Positions 8,480-18,329 are shown, counted from the stretch's first letter. The stretch: DNA of 64,000 bases from Vulcanimicrobiota bacterium (GCA_003168375.1 PMSI01000001.1:806001-870000), one strand, 5' to 3'. Made by a program: numbers and translations. The notes: generated by a model from the sequence alone, not told the origin.

Positions 8480-9376
8480 GTGACAGCCCCACTCGCTCGC
8501 CGCGGCGCGCTTGATTTTCAGTCGCTCATCATGACGCTTCAGCAGTACTGGGCGGAACAGGGCTGCGTCGTGCTGCAGCCCTACGACGCGCACGTCGGGG
8601 CCGGGACATTTCATCCCGCGACGACGCTGCGGAGCCTCGGCCCCGAGCCGTGGCGAGCGGCGTACGTGCAGCCGTGCCGCCGGCCGACCGACGGGCGCTA
8701 CGGCGAGAACCCGAACCGGCTGCAGCACTACTATCAGTTCCAGGTCATCCTCAAGCCCTCGCCGCCGAACGCGCAGGAGCTCTACCTCGAGAGCCTGCGG
8801 CGGCTCGGAATCGACCCGCTCGCGCACGACATCCGGTTCGTCGAGGACGACTGGGAGAGTCCGACCCTCGGCGCCTGGGGACTCGGCTGGGAAGTGTGGT
8901 GCGACGGGATGGAGGTCAGCCAGTACACGTACTTTCAGCAGGTCGGCGGGATCGAATGCGATCCGGTCTCGGTCGAGTACACCTACGGGCTCGAGCGGCT
9001 GGCGATGTACGTGCAGGGGGTCGAGAACGTCTACGATCTCGCGTACAACGCGCCGGAGAGCGATCCGCACATCACCTACGGTGACGTCTTCCTCGAGAAC
9101 GAGCGGGAGTTCTCCGCGTACAACTTCGAGTACGCGGACGTCGAGCTGCTGCTCCGCCACTTCACCGACGCCGAGACCGAGTGCAACGCGCTGCTGGCGC
9201 AGGCGCTCCCGCTCCCCGCGTACGATGCGTGCGTAACGGCGAGTCATCTCTTCAACATGCTGGATGCACGCGGCGTGATCAGCGTGACGGAACGGCAAGC
9301 GTACATCGGCCGGGTGCGTGCCCTCGCGAAAGCGTGCTGCGAGAGCTGGCTCGCGCGCGGCGCCGCGGCAGGCTGA
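8480..9376 (+). CDS. glyQ: Glycyl-tRNA synthetase alpha subunit
   Basis: This is the catalytic alpha chain (298 aa) of the tetrameric alpha2beta2 glycyl-tRNA synthetase, which charges tRNA-Gly in the cytoplasm. The N-terminus carries the family-typical [11 protein letters not shown], and [14 protein letters not shown] and [12 protein letters not shown] follow as the class II active-site blocks. The GTG at 8480 puts the conserved [12 protein letters not shown] at the usual distance from the start. The beta-subunit gene starts on the last base of the glyQ stop (TGATG), the standard operon arrangement. Confidence 0.97.
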   Translation: MTAPLARRGALDFQSLIMTLQQYWAEQGCVVLQPYDAHVGAGTFHPATTLRSLGPEPWRAAYVQPCRRPTDGRYGENPNRLQHYYQFQVILKPSPPNAQELYLESLRRLGIDPLAHDIRFVEDDWESPTLGAWGLGWEVWCDGMEVSQYTYFQQVGGIECDPVSVEYTYGLERLAMYVQGVENVYDLAYNAPESDPHITYGDVFLENEREFSAYNFEYADVELLLRHFTDAETECNALLAQALPLPAYDACVTASHLFNMLDARGVISVTERQAYIGRVRALAKACCESWLARGAAAG

Positions 9377-11472
9377 TGGCCGAACTCCTTTTCGAGCTGT
9401 TCTCCGAAGAGATCCCGGCGCGGATGCAGTCCGCCGCCGCAGACCAGTTGCTGGCGACCGTCATCGCACGGCTCGGGGAAGAGCGCCTCGACTTCGAGCG
9501 CGCTGAATCGTACGTGACGCCGCGGCGCCTCACGCTCTTCGTCGACGGCTTGCCGGCGCGCCAGCCCGACACGGTCGAAGATCGCCGCGGACCGCACACC
9601 GGCGCGCCGCAGCGCGCGCTCGACGGGTTCATGAAGTCCGCCGGCATCACCACGCTCGAAGGCGTCGAAGTGCGTACCGTCACCGGCGCCGATTATTACT
9701 ATCTCAGCCGGACGGTCGCCGGGCGCGCCGCCGGTGACGTCCTGCGTGAAGTGCTGACCTCGGCGGTCGAGACGTTCGCCTGGCCGAAGTCGATGCGCTG
9801 GGGAAGCGACGCGATGCGCTGGGTCCGCCCGCTGCAGAACGTCCTCTGCCTGTTCGACGGCGCGGTCGTCGAGATCGCGCTTCGTGCGCACGGCCTGCAC
9901 GCAAACGATCGCACCTTCGGTCACCGGTTTCTCGCACCGCAGCCGTTCGCCGTGACCTCGTTCGCGGACTACTGTCGCAAACTGCGCGATGCGTACGTCG
10001 TGCTCGACCCGCGCGAACGGCGCGAGATCGTTCGCGAGCGTGCCCAGGCGCTGGCGCACGGCGAGGGACTCACGGTCGCTGACGATCCGGCGCTGCTCGA
10101 GGAGGTATCGGGGCTGGTCGAGCTGCCGGTCGTCCTTGCCGGCTCGATCGACGAGCATTTCATGGATGTCCCGCGCGAAGTGCTGACCACGACGATGCGT
10201 GCGAACCAGAAGTATTTCGCGCTCGAAACCGCCGCGGGCGCGCTGGCGCCGCGCTTTCTGCTGGTCGCGAACATGGACGCGACGGACGGCGGCGCCGCGA
10301 TCGTCGCCGGCAACGAGCGCGTGCTGCGTGCGCGGCTGTTCGACGCCAAGTTCTTCTGGGACCAAGACCGCAAAGCACCGCTCGAATCGCGCGTGCCGAA
10401 GCTCGCCGAGCTCGTGTTCCACGCGAGGCTCGGCACGATCGGCGACAAGGTCCAGCGGCTGCAGCCGTTCGCGCAATTGCTCGGCGAAGAACTACGCGTC
10501 ACCGAAGCCTCGCTGGTGCACCGCGCCGCACTGCTCTGCAAAGCCGACCTCGTCACCGGGATGGTGCGCGAGTTTCCGGAGCTCCAGGGAAAGATGGGGC
10601 GCTACTACGCGCTCGCAGAGGGCGAGGACCCGCGCGTCGCCGACGCGATCGCCGAGCACTACGCCCCGCTCGGGCCGAACGATCGCTGTCCGACCGCGCC
10701 GGTCTCGATCGCGGTCGCGCTCGCCGACAAGATCGACACGTTGGTCGGCTTCTTCGCGATCGGCGAGAAGCCGACCGGATCGAAGGATCCGTTCGCGCTG
10801 CGGCGCGCCGCGCTCGGCGCGATCCGGGTGATCGTCGAGAACCGGCTGCGGCTCCGGCTGCGCGAGCAGTTCGTCTCGTCATACCGCCGCTATGCGCAAC
10901 AGCCGGCGTTCACCAAGGTCGCGGCTGCGGCGGCGGACGACGTCGCGGCCGAGCTGCTCGAGTTCTTCGCGGACCGGATGAAGGCGCATCTGCGCGGAAC
11001 CGGCGTGCGTCACGACCTGATCTCCGCGGTGTTCGCGCTCGGGGACGAAGACGATCTGGTGCGCGCGCTGGCGCGGGTCGCGGCGCTCGAGGATTTTCTC
11101 GCGAGCCCGGACGGCGCGAACCTGCTCACCGCCTACAAGCGCGCCTCGAACATCGTCCGGCGCGAAGAGTCGAAAGACGACGTGCGTTACGACAGCGCCG
11201 TCGAGCCCGCACTGTTCGCGCAGCCCGAGGAGACGGAGCTGTTCGCCGAGCTCGAGCGCACGACCGCGGAGATTCGCGAGGCAACGGCGCGCGAAGACTT
11301 TGCCGGCGCGATGGCGGCGCTGGCGCGGCTACGGCCGCACGTCGACGTGTTCTTCGATCGGGTGACGGTGAACGCGGACGATACCGCGCTGCGTGCGAAC
11401 CGTTTGAAGCTACTGTCGGGGATCCGGGACGCGCTCGGCGCCGTGGCGGACTTCTCGAAGATCGAAGGATAG
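9376..11472 (+). CDS. glyS: Glycyl-tRNA synthetase beta subunit
   Basis: This beta chain (698 aa) binds and helps discriminate tRNA-Gly. It begins [17 protein letters not shown], the standard opening of bacterial GlyS, which fixes the start at the ATG overlapping the glyQ stop rather than the upstream open frame. Also visible are VTPRRLTLFVDGLP, the central HD-like block around LLCKADLVTGMV, and a C-terminal anticodon-binding-type region. The length matches the usual 690-700 residues. Confidence 0.97.
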   Translation: MAELLFELFSEEIPARMQSAAADQLLATVIARLGEERLDFERAESYVTPRRLTLFVDGLPARQPDTVEDRRGPHTGAPQRALDGFMKSAGITTLEGVEVRTVTGADYYYLSRTVAGRAAGDVLREVLTSAVETFAWPKSMRWGSDAMRWVRPLQNVLCLFDGAVVEIALRAHGLHANDRTFGHRFLAPQPFAVTSFADYCRKLRDAYVVLDPRERREIVRERAQALAHGEGLTVADDPALLEEVSGLVELPVVLAGSIDEHFMDVPREVLTTTMRANQKYFALETAAGALAPRFLLVANMDATDGGAAIVAGNERVLRARLFDAKFFWDQDRKAPLESRVPKLAELVFHARLGTIGDKVQRLQPFAQLLGEELRVTEASLVHRAALLCKADLVTGMVREFPELQGKMGRYYALAEGEDPRVADAIAEHYAPLGPNDRCPTAPVSIAVALADKIDTLVGFFAIGEKPTGSKDPFALRRAALGAIRVIVENRLRLRLREQFVSSYRRYAQQPAFTKVAAAAADDVAAELLEFFADRMKAHLRGTGVRHDLISAVFALGDEDDLVRALARVAALEDFLASPDGANLLTAYKRASNIVRREESKDDVRYDSAVEPALFAQPEETELFAELERTTAEIREATAREDFAGAMAALARLRPHVDVFFDRVTVNADDTALRANRLKLLSGIRDALGAVADFSKIEG

Positions 11473-11477
11473 GCGCG

Positions 11478-11810
11478 ATGAGCTGGGGATGGATCGAGGG
11501 ATCGCGCAGCTTCGATCTTGGCTGGGGGCTCGTCAGTGCCACGGTCTGCCTCGCGCTTGCGGTGCCGATGCTCTGGTGGTGGCTGCCCGAGCACCGCCGT
11601 TCGTTCTTCGGGTCGAGCGTCGACCCGCGCTTTCGGCTGCAGTTGGCCTACGGGCTGTTCTGCATGGCGATGGCCGGAACGAACCTCGGGTGCCGCGCGA
11701 TCCCGCACGACGAGTTGCCCCTCGTCCACCCGGCGTTCTTCGTGATCACCGCGGCGCTCGCCGTCGCGTTTGCGCCCCGCGTCCTTCGGCTTCTGTGGAG
11801 GCACTCGTGA
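11478..11810 (+). CDS. Small membrane protein of unknown function
   Basis: This 110-residue protein has three likely membrane helices (about residues 17-37, 50-67 and 82-103) separated by short charged loops, and I do not recognise a family. It lies 5 bases after glyS. Its stop overlaps the GTG of the next gene in a GTGA, so it is translationally coupled to the beta-propeller/phosphoesterase protein and may serve it as a membrane partner (inference). The start has no strong Shine-Dalgarno beyond an AAGGA near the glyS stop. Confidence 0.7.
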   Translation: MSWGWIEGSRSFDLGWGLVSATVCLALAVPMLWWWLPEHRRSFFGSSVDPRFRLQLAYGLFCMAMAGTNLGCRAIPHDELPLVHPAFFVITAALAVAFAPRVLRLLWRHS

Positions 11811-14110
11811 AACGCACCGGCTTCGTCATCGCCGCCGTCCTCGTGCTCGGCGGCGTCGCGCTCGCCGCGACCGGCGTGACGACGCTACCGACCGGATGGA
11901 AGATCCGCGGCAGCGACGGGCCCGTCGCGACGGTCGGCACGTTGCCGACCGGGCTCGCGCTTTCGCGTGACGGCTCGCGTGTGTTCGTGCTCGAGACCGG
12001 CCACCGCAAGCCGGCGCTGCGCGTGCTCGATGCCGCGACCCTCAAAGAGATCCGCAGCGTTCCGCTCAGCGGCGCGTTCGGCGCGCCGCTCCGCGACGCG
12101 GACGGCGACGGCGTCTGGGTCGCGGCGCCCGGCACGTTCCAGGAAACGATCGCGCACATCGACACCGCGACCGGCGTGGTCGACAAGACGGTCTCGCTGC
12201 CGGTGCCCTTCTATCCCGTCGCGCTGACCCGGCAGCCGAACGGCATGATCGCCGTCGCGGGCGATATCGCCAACCGTGTCGCGCTGGTCGACCCGAAGAC
12301 CGCGCACGTGATCGCCACGCACGACGTCGGACACCACCCGGCGGCGGTGCTCTACCCGCGCCGCGGCGGCAAACTCTACGTCGCCGAACGCGGATGGAAC
12401 TTCGTCACAGGCCTGGGCGCGCACACGACGCGCATCACCGTCGGCCGCCATCCCGTAGCGCTCGCGAGCGACGGGACGCTGCTCTTCGTCGCGAACAGCG
12501 ACGACGACGACATCGCGGTAGTCGACCTTGCGACGGAGCGCGTGATCCAGCACGCGCGGATCCCCTTCGCGCGCGCCGACGCGGTCGGGACCTCACCCAA
12601 CGCGCTGGCGCTCGACGGTACCCGCCTTTACGTCACGTGCGGCGCGGCCAACGCCGTCGCGGTGTTCCGCACGAGCGCGCACGGGCTGACGCCGCTCGGT
12701 GCGATCCCGGCCGGCTGGTATCCGACCGCGCTCGCGATCGACCATGTGCACGGCGTCCTCTACGTCGCGAACGGCAAGGGCGAGTCGAGCCACGCGAACC
12801 CGAAGTTCAACCCGAACGCGCGCTCGGAGAGCGACTACGTCGCCGATAACTTGGTCGGTTCGGTTCGCCGCGTCACGATCCCCGACGACGGCGCGCTCGC
12901 GCGGGGACTTGTCGACGTCCGCGAGTTCGCACAGCACGAAGGCGTCCCCGACAGTCCCGTCGTGCGCCGCAACGGCCCGATCAAGCACGTCATCTACGTC
13001 ATCAAGGAGAACCGCACGTACGACCAGGTCCTGGGCGACGTGAGCGGTGCCGACGGCGACCCGTCGCTGGTGATGTTCGGCGAGAACGTCACGCCGAATC
13101 AGCACGCGATCGTCAAGCAGTTCGGCGTCTTCGACCGCTTCTTCGAGGACGCACACATCAGCGCCGACGGGCACAACTGGTCGACCGCCGCCTTCGCGAA
13201 CGACTACCTGGAGCGGATGTGGCCGCAGAACTACGCGAACCGGCGGTCGTTCTACGATTTCGAGGACGGCGCCGAAGCAGCGATCCCGCACGCGGGGTAC
13301 CTGTGGGACGACGCCGCGCGCAACGGCGTGAGCCTGCGGAACTACGGCGAGTTCGTCACCGCCTCGCCGGGCGGCCCGACGCCCGTCTCGTCGATGAACA
13401 AAGTCCTGAACGCGAACACCGACCGCGGTTTCGCCACGTTCGACATGAACGTCGAGGACGTGGCACGGTTCAACGAGTGGAAGCGCGAGTTCGACGCGTT
13501 CGAAGCGTCGCACACGCTCCCGCAGCTCGAGATCGTGCGCTTCCCGCGCGATCACACCTCGGGCACGCGGGCGGGTGCCGTGACGCCGCAGGGGATGGTC
13601 GCCGACAACGACCTCGCCGTCGGCAAGCTGGTCGAAGCCGTCTCGCATTCGCCCGACTGGAGCAGCACGGCGATCTTCGTCCTGGAGGACGACGCGCAGA
13701 ACGGCCCCGATCACGTCGACGAGCAGCGCTCCACGCTCTACCTGGCCTCGCCGTACGCCACCGGCGGCCTGCGGCACGAAACGTACACGCAAGCCTCCGT
13801 GCTCCGCACGATCGAGATCCTGCTCGGACTTCCCCCGATGTCGGCGTACGACGCCGGCGCGCTCCCGCTCACCGCGGCCTTCACCGGCACGCCGAACCTC
13901 GCACCGTTCGATGCGCTGCCCGCGCGCATCGACGTCAAGGCGAAGAACGGAACGACCGCGTACCGCGCCGCCGACAGCGCGCGCTTCGATCTCGCCGAAG
14001 CCGACCGGGTCGACGACGCGGTGATGAACGACGTCCTCTGGCACGCCGTCAAGGGCGCGCGCGCGACCCCGCCGCCGTACGGGCTCTTTCCGCACCGCGA
14101 CGATCGATAG
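11807..14110 (+). CDS. Exported YncE-type beta-propeller fused to phosphoesterase (PLC/acid phosphatase family)
   Basis: The 767-residue protein starts with a signal peptide (1-20). A seven-bladed YncE/SMP-30-like propeller follows to about residue 370, with repeated blade motifs such as GTLPTGLALSRDG and VGRHPVALASDG. A phosphoesterase domain of the PF04185 type (phospholipase C/acid phosphatase) begins at IKHVIYVIKENRTYDQVLG, with HISADGHNWS and VLEDDAQNGPDHVD as active-site blocks. The GTG start has GGAGG five bases upstream and overlaps the preceding gene. It probably acts in the periplasm on phosphate esters or phospholipids. The substrate cannot be read from the sequence. Confidence 0.88.
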   Translation: MKRTGFVIAAVLVLGGVALAATGVTTLPTGWKIRGSDGPVATVGTLPTGLALSRDGSRVFVLETGHRKPALRVLDAATLKEIRSVPLSGAFGAPLRDADGDGVWVAAPGTFQETIAHIDTATGVVDKTVSLPVPFYPVALTRQPNGMIAVAGDIANRVALVDPKTAHVIATHDVGHHPAAVLYPRRGGKLYVAERGWNFVTGLGAHTTRITVGRHPVALASDGTLLFVANSDDDDIAVVDLATERVIQHARIPFARADAVGTSPNALALDGTRLYVTCGAANAVAVFRTSAHGLTPLGAIPAGWYPTALAIDHVHGVLYVANGKGESSHANPKFNPNARSESDYVADNLVGSVRRVTIPDDGALARGLVDVREFAQHEGVPDSPVVRRNGPIKHVIYVIKENRTYDQVLGDVSGADGDPSLVMFGENVTPNQHAIVKQFGVFDRFFEDAHISADGHNWSTAAFANDYLERMWPQNYANRRSFYDFEDGAEAAIPHAGYLWDDAARNGVSLRNYGEFVTASPGGPTPVSSMNKVLNANTDRGFATFDMNVEDVARFNEWKREFDAFEASHTLPQLEIVRFPRDHTSGTRAGAVTPQGMVADNDLAVGKLVEAVSHSPDWSSTAIFVLEDDAQNGPDHVDEQRSTLYLASPYATGGLRHETYTQASVLRTIEILLGLPPMSAYDAGALPLTAAFTGTPNLAPFDALPARIDVKAKNGTTAYRAADSARFDLAEADRVDDAVMNDVLWHAVKGARATPPPYGLFPHRDDR

Positions 14111-14118
14111 CCCTCGTC

Positions 14119-14148
14119 TTGCCTCCCTTGGCGACGCCGTGGTATGGT
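14119..14148 (+). promoter_or_regulatory. Likely sigma70-type promoter
   Basis: TTGCCT (14119) and TATGGT (14143) are separated by 18 bases. They sit right after the phosphoesterase stop and about 20 bases before the next ATG, giving a short leader that contains the AGGGGGG Shine-Dalgarno. Confidence 0.5.
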
Positions 14149-14168
14149 CGCCCAGGGGGGTTACGACG

Positions 14169-15677
14169 ATGCAGAAGTCTCGTTCGGGCCGCGCCGCGCT
14201 CTTGTTGGCGGCGGGTTTTGCGGCGCTCGCGGCCGGCGGCTTGCTGGCGCAGGCGCCCGCGCCGAAGGCCACCTGGCACATCGGCACCACGTACTGCTCG
14301 AAGATGGCCGTCGCCGCGACGATGCCGACCGATTTCGTCCCGGGCGGCTCCGTCGATTTCCAGCTCGACGCCGACTGCTACGCGTGGATGGAGTTCTTCT
14401 ACCTCAACTGGCGCGCGGCGGCGGGACAGGTCGGCATCCCCGACCCCAGCGCGAGCCCGGCCCAGTTCGGCGCGCCCGTCGCGAGCAAGACCGGGATCTA
14501 CCCCACGGTGTGGGAGAGCTACCATTCTTCAGACGAGCTGTTCGCGTCGACCGCGCTGCGCCTACGAGGCGTTCCGCCGCCGCGTCCCGGCGTCAAGGTC
14601 CTCGCCGCGACGTCGAAGTTTCTCGGCGCCGACGTGCACTTCGGCAACATCCAAGAGGCGTCCGGCGGATGGCTCACCGACCGCCGCGGCAACCTGACCT
14701 ATTACGAAGTCCACGTCGACAACGACGAGTACGGATACATCGTCGGCAACGGGCTGACGCACGCGCGCAATCAGGTGGCGTGCGCGAACGGACCGGCCGG
14801 ATTCTCGCTCCCCCACGGCGCCGGAACGACGGCTGCGGTCGACTACGCCTGCAGCGCTAAGCCGGCGAAGTACGGCATGAACTTCGGCGCGATCGAGATC
14901 AAAGCGGCGTGGATCGAGCTCCCCGACCCGGCGACGTGGCCGAACTACAAGATCTCGGTCGCGGACATCTACCCGCCGCGCAGGCCGGTTCGTCACAACG
15001 TCGTCGTCGGACTCGTCGGACTGCACGTCATCCACAAGACGCCGAGCGCGCAGCAGATGGTCTGGGCGACGTTCGAGCACGTCGACAACGACCCGGTTGC
15101 CGTGCCGAGCGGCTCACCCACACCGACGCCCCCGCCGCGCGGCTGGACGTTCTATCGCAACACCTGCAACCCGGCGACGGACCATTACCAGTGCGTCCCC
15201 AACGCCTCGCCGCGGCCGTGTCCGACCGTCGGCCCATGCCAGGACCCCTACAATGCACCGGTTCAGGTCGTGCGCACGACGACGATCGACCCGTTCTCCG
15301 AGGAGATCAACGCGAGCGCGTATCGGCTCATGGACAAGGCCAACGATCCGCGGTCGGTGTTCAAGCACTATCGCTTGGTGCAGGTGCTGTGGCCGGGGAC
15401 ACCGGTCGCCGTGCCGTCGCCGCGCGCGACGGTCCCGCTCTCCGACGCCGGCACGATCCCGACCGGCCCGGTCGCGAACACCACGCTGGAAACCTACGTG
15501 CAAGGGTCACGCTGCTTCGACTGCCACAAGTATGCGACCGTTGCGACCCCGTCACCGCTGCTCGGCGGCTCTCGGCGGCGTCTGATCGTCATCCCCGCGC
15601 CGGGGCAGCGCACCGCCAAGGGCGGATCGTCGACCCTCGCGTCGGACTACTCGTTCATCTTCGGCGACGCGCACTGA
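14169..15677 (+). CDS. Exported protein with C-terminal c-type heme motif
   Basis: The 502-residue protein has a signal peptide (about 1-28) and a single CxxCH heme-attachment motif, C449-F-D-C-H453, near the C-terminus. It looks like an exported monoheme c-type cytochrome-like protein. The body (30-440) is not a family I recognise; it contains Pro-rich stretches (PTPTPPPRG) and several Cys residues. The ATG at 14169 is chosen for the AGGGGGG Shine-Dalgarno eight bases upstream and because it opens the signal peptide. It stands between the phosphoesterase fusion and the bd oxidase. Electron transfer is an inference from the motif alone. Confidence 0.72.
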   Translation: MQKSRSGRAALLLAAGFAALAAGGLLAQAPAPKATWHIGTTYCSKMAVAATMPTDFVPGGSVDFQLDADCYAWMEFFYLNWRAAAGQVGIPDPSASPAQFGAPVASKTGIYPTVWESYHSSDELFASTALRLRGVPPPRPGVKVLAATSKFLGADVHFGNIQEASGGWLTDRRGNLTYYEVHVDNDEYGYIVGNGLTHARNQVACANGPAGFSLPHGAGTTAAVDYACSAKPAKYGMNFGAIEIKAAWIELPDPATWPNYKISVADIYPPRRPVRHNVVVGLVGLHVIHKTPSAQQMVWATFEHVDNDPVAVPSGSPTPTPPPRGWTFYRNTCNPATDHYQCVPNASPRPCPTVGPCQDPYNAPVQVVRTTTIDPFSEEINASAYRLMDKANDPRSVFKHYRLVQVLWPGTPVAVPSPRATVPLSDAGTIPTGPVANTTLETYVQGSRCFDCHKYATVATPSPLLGGSRRRLIVIPAPGQRTAKGGSSTLASDYSFIFGDAH

Positions 15678-15750
15678 AACGGACCCGAAAGTAGGGCGAA
15701 CCCGAGCAAAGTCGAGTGGCGGCCCCGCCAGGCGCGGGTAGACTGCGAAC

Positions 15751-17046
15751 ATGGACCACGTGATCGCGGCGCGCGCCCTGATGGGGACGTCGCTCGCGTT
15801 CCACATCGTGTTCGCGGCGCTCGGCGTGGGGCTGCCGCTGCTGGTGTTCGCCGCCGAGGGCCTGTGGCTGAGGACGAAGCGCCGCGCCTACTACGACCTC
15901 GCGCGCACGTGGGCGAAGGGGATGGCGATCCTGTTCGTGGTCGGTGCGATGTCCGGAACCGTCCTCGCGTTCGAGCTGGGGCTGCTGTGGCCGACGTTCA
16001 TGAAGTATGCCGGCGGGATCATCGGTTTGCCGTTCTCGCTCGAAGGCTTCGCGTTCTTCATCGAAGCGATCTTCATCGGGATCTACCTGTACGGCTGGGA
16101 GCGCCTGAGCCCGGTCGCGCACTGGCTGAGCGGGCTGCCGATCGTGGTCAGCGGCGCCCTGTCGGCCGCGTTCGTCACGACCGCGAACGCGTGGATGAAC
16201 ATGCCGACGGGTTTCCGCATCGTCAACGGCGCCGTCGTCGACGTCGATCCGATCGCCGCGATACTGAGCCCGCCCTGGCTGGTCGAGGTGCTGCACACGA
16301 CGCTTGCCGCCTACGTCGTCACCGGCTTCGGCGCCGCCGCGGTCTGCGCGTTCGCCTTGCTGCGCCGGAGCGCCGAAGACCGGCGCGAGCAGGTGTACGC
16401 CGGGCTCACGATCGCGATGATCGTCGCGTCGATCGCGATTCCGCTGCAGTGGATCGTCGGCGACGAGATCGCGCGCTTCGACGCCGAGCACGAGCCCGCC
16501 AAGTTCGCCTCGCTAGAGGTGCTGTTCCACACCCGGCGGCACGCGCCGATCACGATCGGCGGGATCGTGCACGGTGACACCGTCCGCTACGGGATCGAGA
16601 TCCCGAGCGCGCTCAGCCTGCTGGTCGCATACGATCCGAACGCCGAAGTCAAAGGCCTCGACCGCGTCGCTCCGGAGGACCGTCCGCCGGTCGCTGCGGT
16701 CCACTATTCGTTCGACACGATGGTCGGCAGCGCGTCGCTGCTGCTGCTGGTCGCGATCGTCTGGACGATCGCCGCGCTGCGCAAGCGCGTGCCCGCAAAA
16801 CCGCTGCTGATCGGCATCGCCGTCTGTGGGCCGCTCTCGGTCGTCGCGATGGAGGCCGGCTGGTTCGTCACCGAGTTCGGACGCCAGCCCTGGATTGCGC
16901 GCGGCCTGCTGCGCACGAGCGACGCCGCGACGGTCGCCCCCGGCGTCGACCTCCAGTTCTACGGCTTCGCGATCGTGTACGTCATCCTCGCCGCGACGTG
17001 CTGGTGGCTGCTGCGCCGCGTCGGCACGAAGGACCACACAGCGTGA
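15751..17046 (+). CDS. cydA: Cytochrome bd-type quinol oxidase subunit I
   Basis: This 431-residue inner-membrane subunit carries the b and d hemes and oxidises quinol while reducing O2. H18 in SLAFHIVF is the conserved N-terminal heme ligand, NAWMNMPTGF is the second ligand block, and EFGRQPW is the conserved GRQPW signature. The periplasmic Q loop is short, as in cyanide-insensitive-oxidase-like CydA. The cydB start overlaps its stop. No CydX-like peptide is apparent between or after the two genes. Confidence 0.96.
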   Translation: MDHVIAARALMGTSLAFHIVFAALGVGLPLLVFAAEGLWLRTKRRAYYDLARTWAKGMAILFVVGAMSGTVLAFELGLLWPTFMKYAGGIIGLPFSLEGFAFFIEAIFIGIYLYGWERLSPVAHWLSGLPIVVSGALSAAFVTTANAWMNMPTGFRIVNGAVVDVDPIAAILSPPWLVEVLHTTLAAYVVTGFGAAAVCAFALLRRSAEDRREQVYAGLTIAMIVASIAIPLQWIVGDEIARFDAEHEPAKFASLEVLFHTRRHAPITIGGIVHGDTVRYGIEIPSALSLLVAYDPNAEVKGLDRVAPEDRPPVAAVHYSFDTMVGSASLLLLVAIVWTIAALRKRVPAKPLLIGIAVCGPLSVVAMEAGWFVTEFGRQPWIARGLLRTSDAATVAPGVDLQFYGFAIVYVILAATCWWLLRRVGTKDHTA

Positions 17047-18038
17047 CGCCCGTCCTCGGCGCGGCGCTCGTCGCGCTCACCGCGGTTTCGCTCTACGCGA
17101 TTCTGGGCGGCGCCGACTTCGGCGGCGGCGTGTGGGACCTCTTCGCGAGCGGCTCGCGCCGTCGGGCGCAGCGGGACGCGATCTCGAACGCGATCGGTCC
17201 GGTGTGGGAAGCGAATCACGTCTGGCTGATCTTCGCGATCGTCGCGCTGTTCACGTGCTTCCCGCCTGCCTTCGCCGACATCGGCGCGAACCTCAACACG
17301 CCGCTCACGTTGGCGCTGCTGGGCATCGTCATGCGCGGCGCGGCGTTCGTCTTCCGCAACCACGCGTCGGACACGCTCGCGGCGGCGCGCAGCTGGACGG
17401 CGATCTTCGGCGCCGCCTCGATCATCGCACCGTTCTTCCTCGGTGACGCGGCCGGTGCGATCGCTACCGGCCACTACGCCTGGACGTCGCCGTTCGCGCT
17501 CTCCGCCGGCGTGTTCGCCGTTGCGCTCTGCGCGCAGATCGCCGCCGTCTTCCTCGTCCGCGAAACCTCCCACGACCCCGCGCTGCGCGGCGACTTCCGC
17601 CGCCGCGCCGTCCGCGCGACGCTCGCCGTCTGGGTCGCCGGCCTCGTTCCGGCGCTACTGGCGCATCAGAGCGAACCGGCGCTCTTCGCGGCGTTGGTCG
17701 GCCCGACGGCCCGCATCGCGATCGCGAGCGCGATGCTGCTCGGCATCGTCGTGATGCTCCTAATCGCCAACCGTCGCGACACGTTCGCGCGCGTCGCGGT
17801 CGGCGCCGAAGCGCTCGCGGTCCTCGCCGGCTGGTTCGGAGCGCAGGCCCCCAACTTGATCCCAGGCCGCTGGACCTTCCAATCCGCCGCGGCCTCGCCG
17901 GCGATGCTGAACGCGTTCCTCATCTCCACCGCGATCGGGGCGCTTTTCCTGATCCCAAGTCTCGCGCTGCTGTTCTCCACGTTCAAGGGACACGGCGGCG
18001 GAAGCGACGCCGCACTTCCGCCGCGTCCCAGCCGTTGA
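17043..18038 (+). CDS. cydB: Cytochrome bd-type quinol oxidase subunit II
   Basis: This 331-residue membrane subunit pairs with CydA. The GTG at 17043 overlaps the cydA stop in a GTGA, which decides the start. The N-terminus has the CydB signature ILGGADFGGGVWDL, then WEANHVWLIF, and about eight membrane helices follow. The length is normal for the short CydB group. The operon ends here; the next genes are on the other strand. Confidence 0.96.
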   Translation: MTPVLGAALVALTAVSLYAILGGADFGGGVWDLFASGSRRRAQRDAISNAIGPVWEANHVWLIFAIVALFTCFPPAFADIGANLNTPLTLALLGIVMRGAAFVFRNHASDTLAAARSWTAIFGAASIIAPFFLGDAAGAIATGHYAWTSPFALSAGVFAVALCAQIAAVFLVRETSHDPALRGDFRRRAVRATLAVWVAGLVPALLAHQSEPALFAALVGPTARIAIASAMLLGIVVMLLIANRRDTFARVAVGAEALAVLAGWFGAQAPNLIPGRWTFQSAAASPAMLNAFLISTAIGALFLIPSLALLFSTFKGHGGGSDAALPPRPSR

Positions 18039-18061
18039 GCGTCGCGTGTCGCGAGCCGGCG

Positions 18062-18289
18062 CTATGGATGCACCGCGCGCACGAGGACCACGCCGAGATA
18101 TGCCGCCGCGACCCCCACGACCACGCTGCCGCCCGCATAGGCCAGACTCTGCAACGAGAAAGCGTCGGCGCTAAGAACGTACGTCTCGTACGCGAACGCC
18201 GAAAACGTCGTGTATCCGCCCAGAATCCCGGTCGCGATGAACAGCCGCACGTACGGGTTGAATCCTGCTCGCGTGGCCGCTAGCTGCAC
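18062..18289 (-). pseudogene. crcB: Truncated fluoride channel (FluC/CrcB), C-terminal half only
   Basis: The 75-residue reading frame aligns from memory with the second half of CrcB/FluC: FIATGILGGYTTFSAFAYE is the conserved TM3-break region with the TTFS Phe-box, and one more helix follows. The N-terminal half (TM1-TM2 with its conserved Asn) is absent. The frame upstream runs open into the antiporter gene without a CrcB-like sequence or start. GGAGGA sits only one base before the GTG, a poor spacing. It lies 40 bases after the antiporter stop, downstream of a fluoride riboswitch. It is probably a remnant, though a half-size product cannot be excluded. Confidence 0.75.
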
Positions 18290-18329
18290 GTCCTCCGGTC
18301 GCGAAATGACGTCACGGCGCGTGCTTGGG

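Noticed and set aside
6158-9298. 1046-codon minus-strand open frame across ilvE, chrA and glyQ
   Set aside because: Arg/Ala/Gln-rich translation with no domain; it is an antisense shadow typical of high-GC DNA over well-identified genes.
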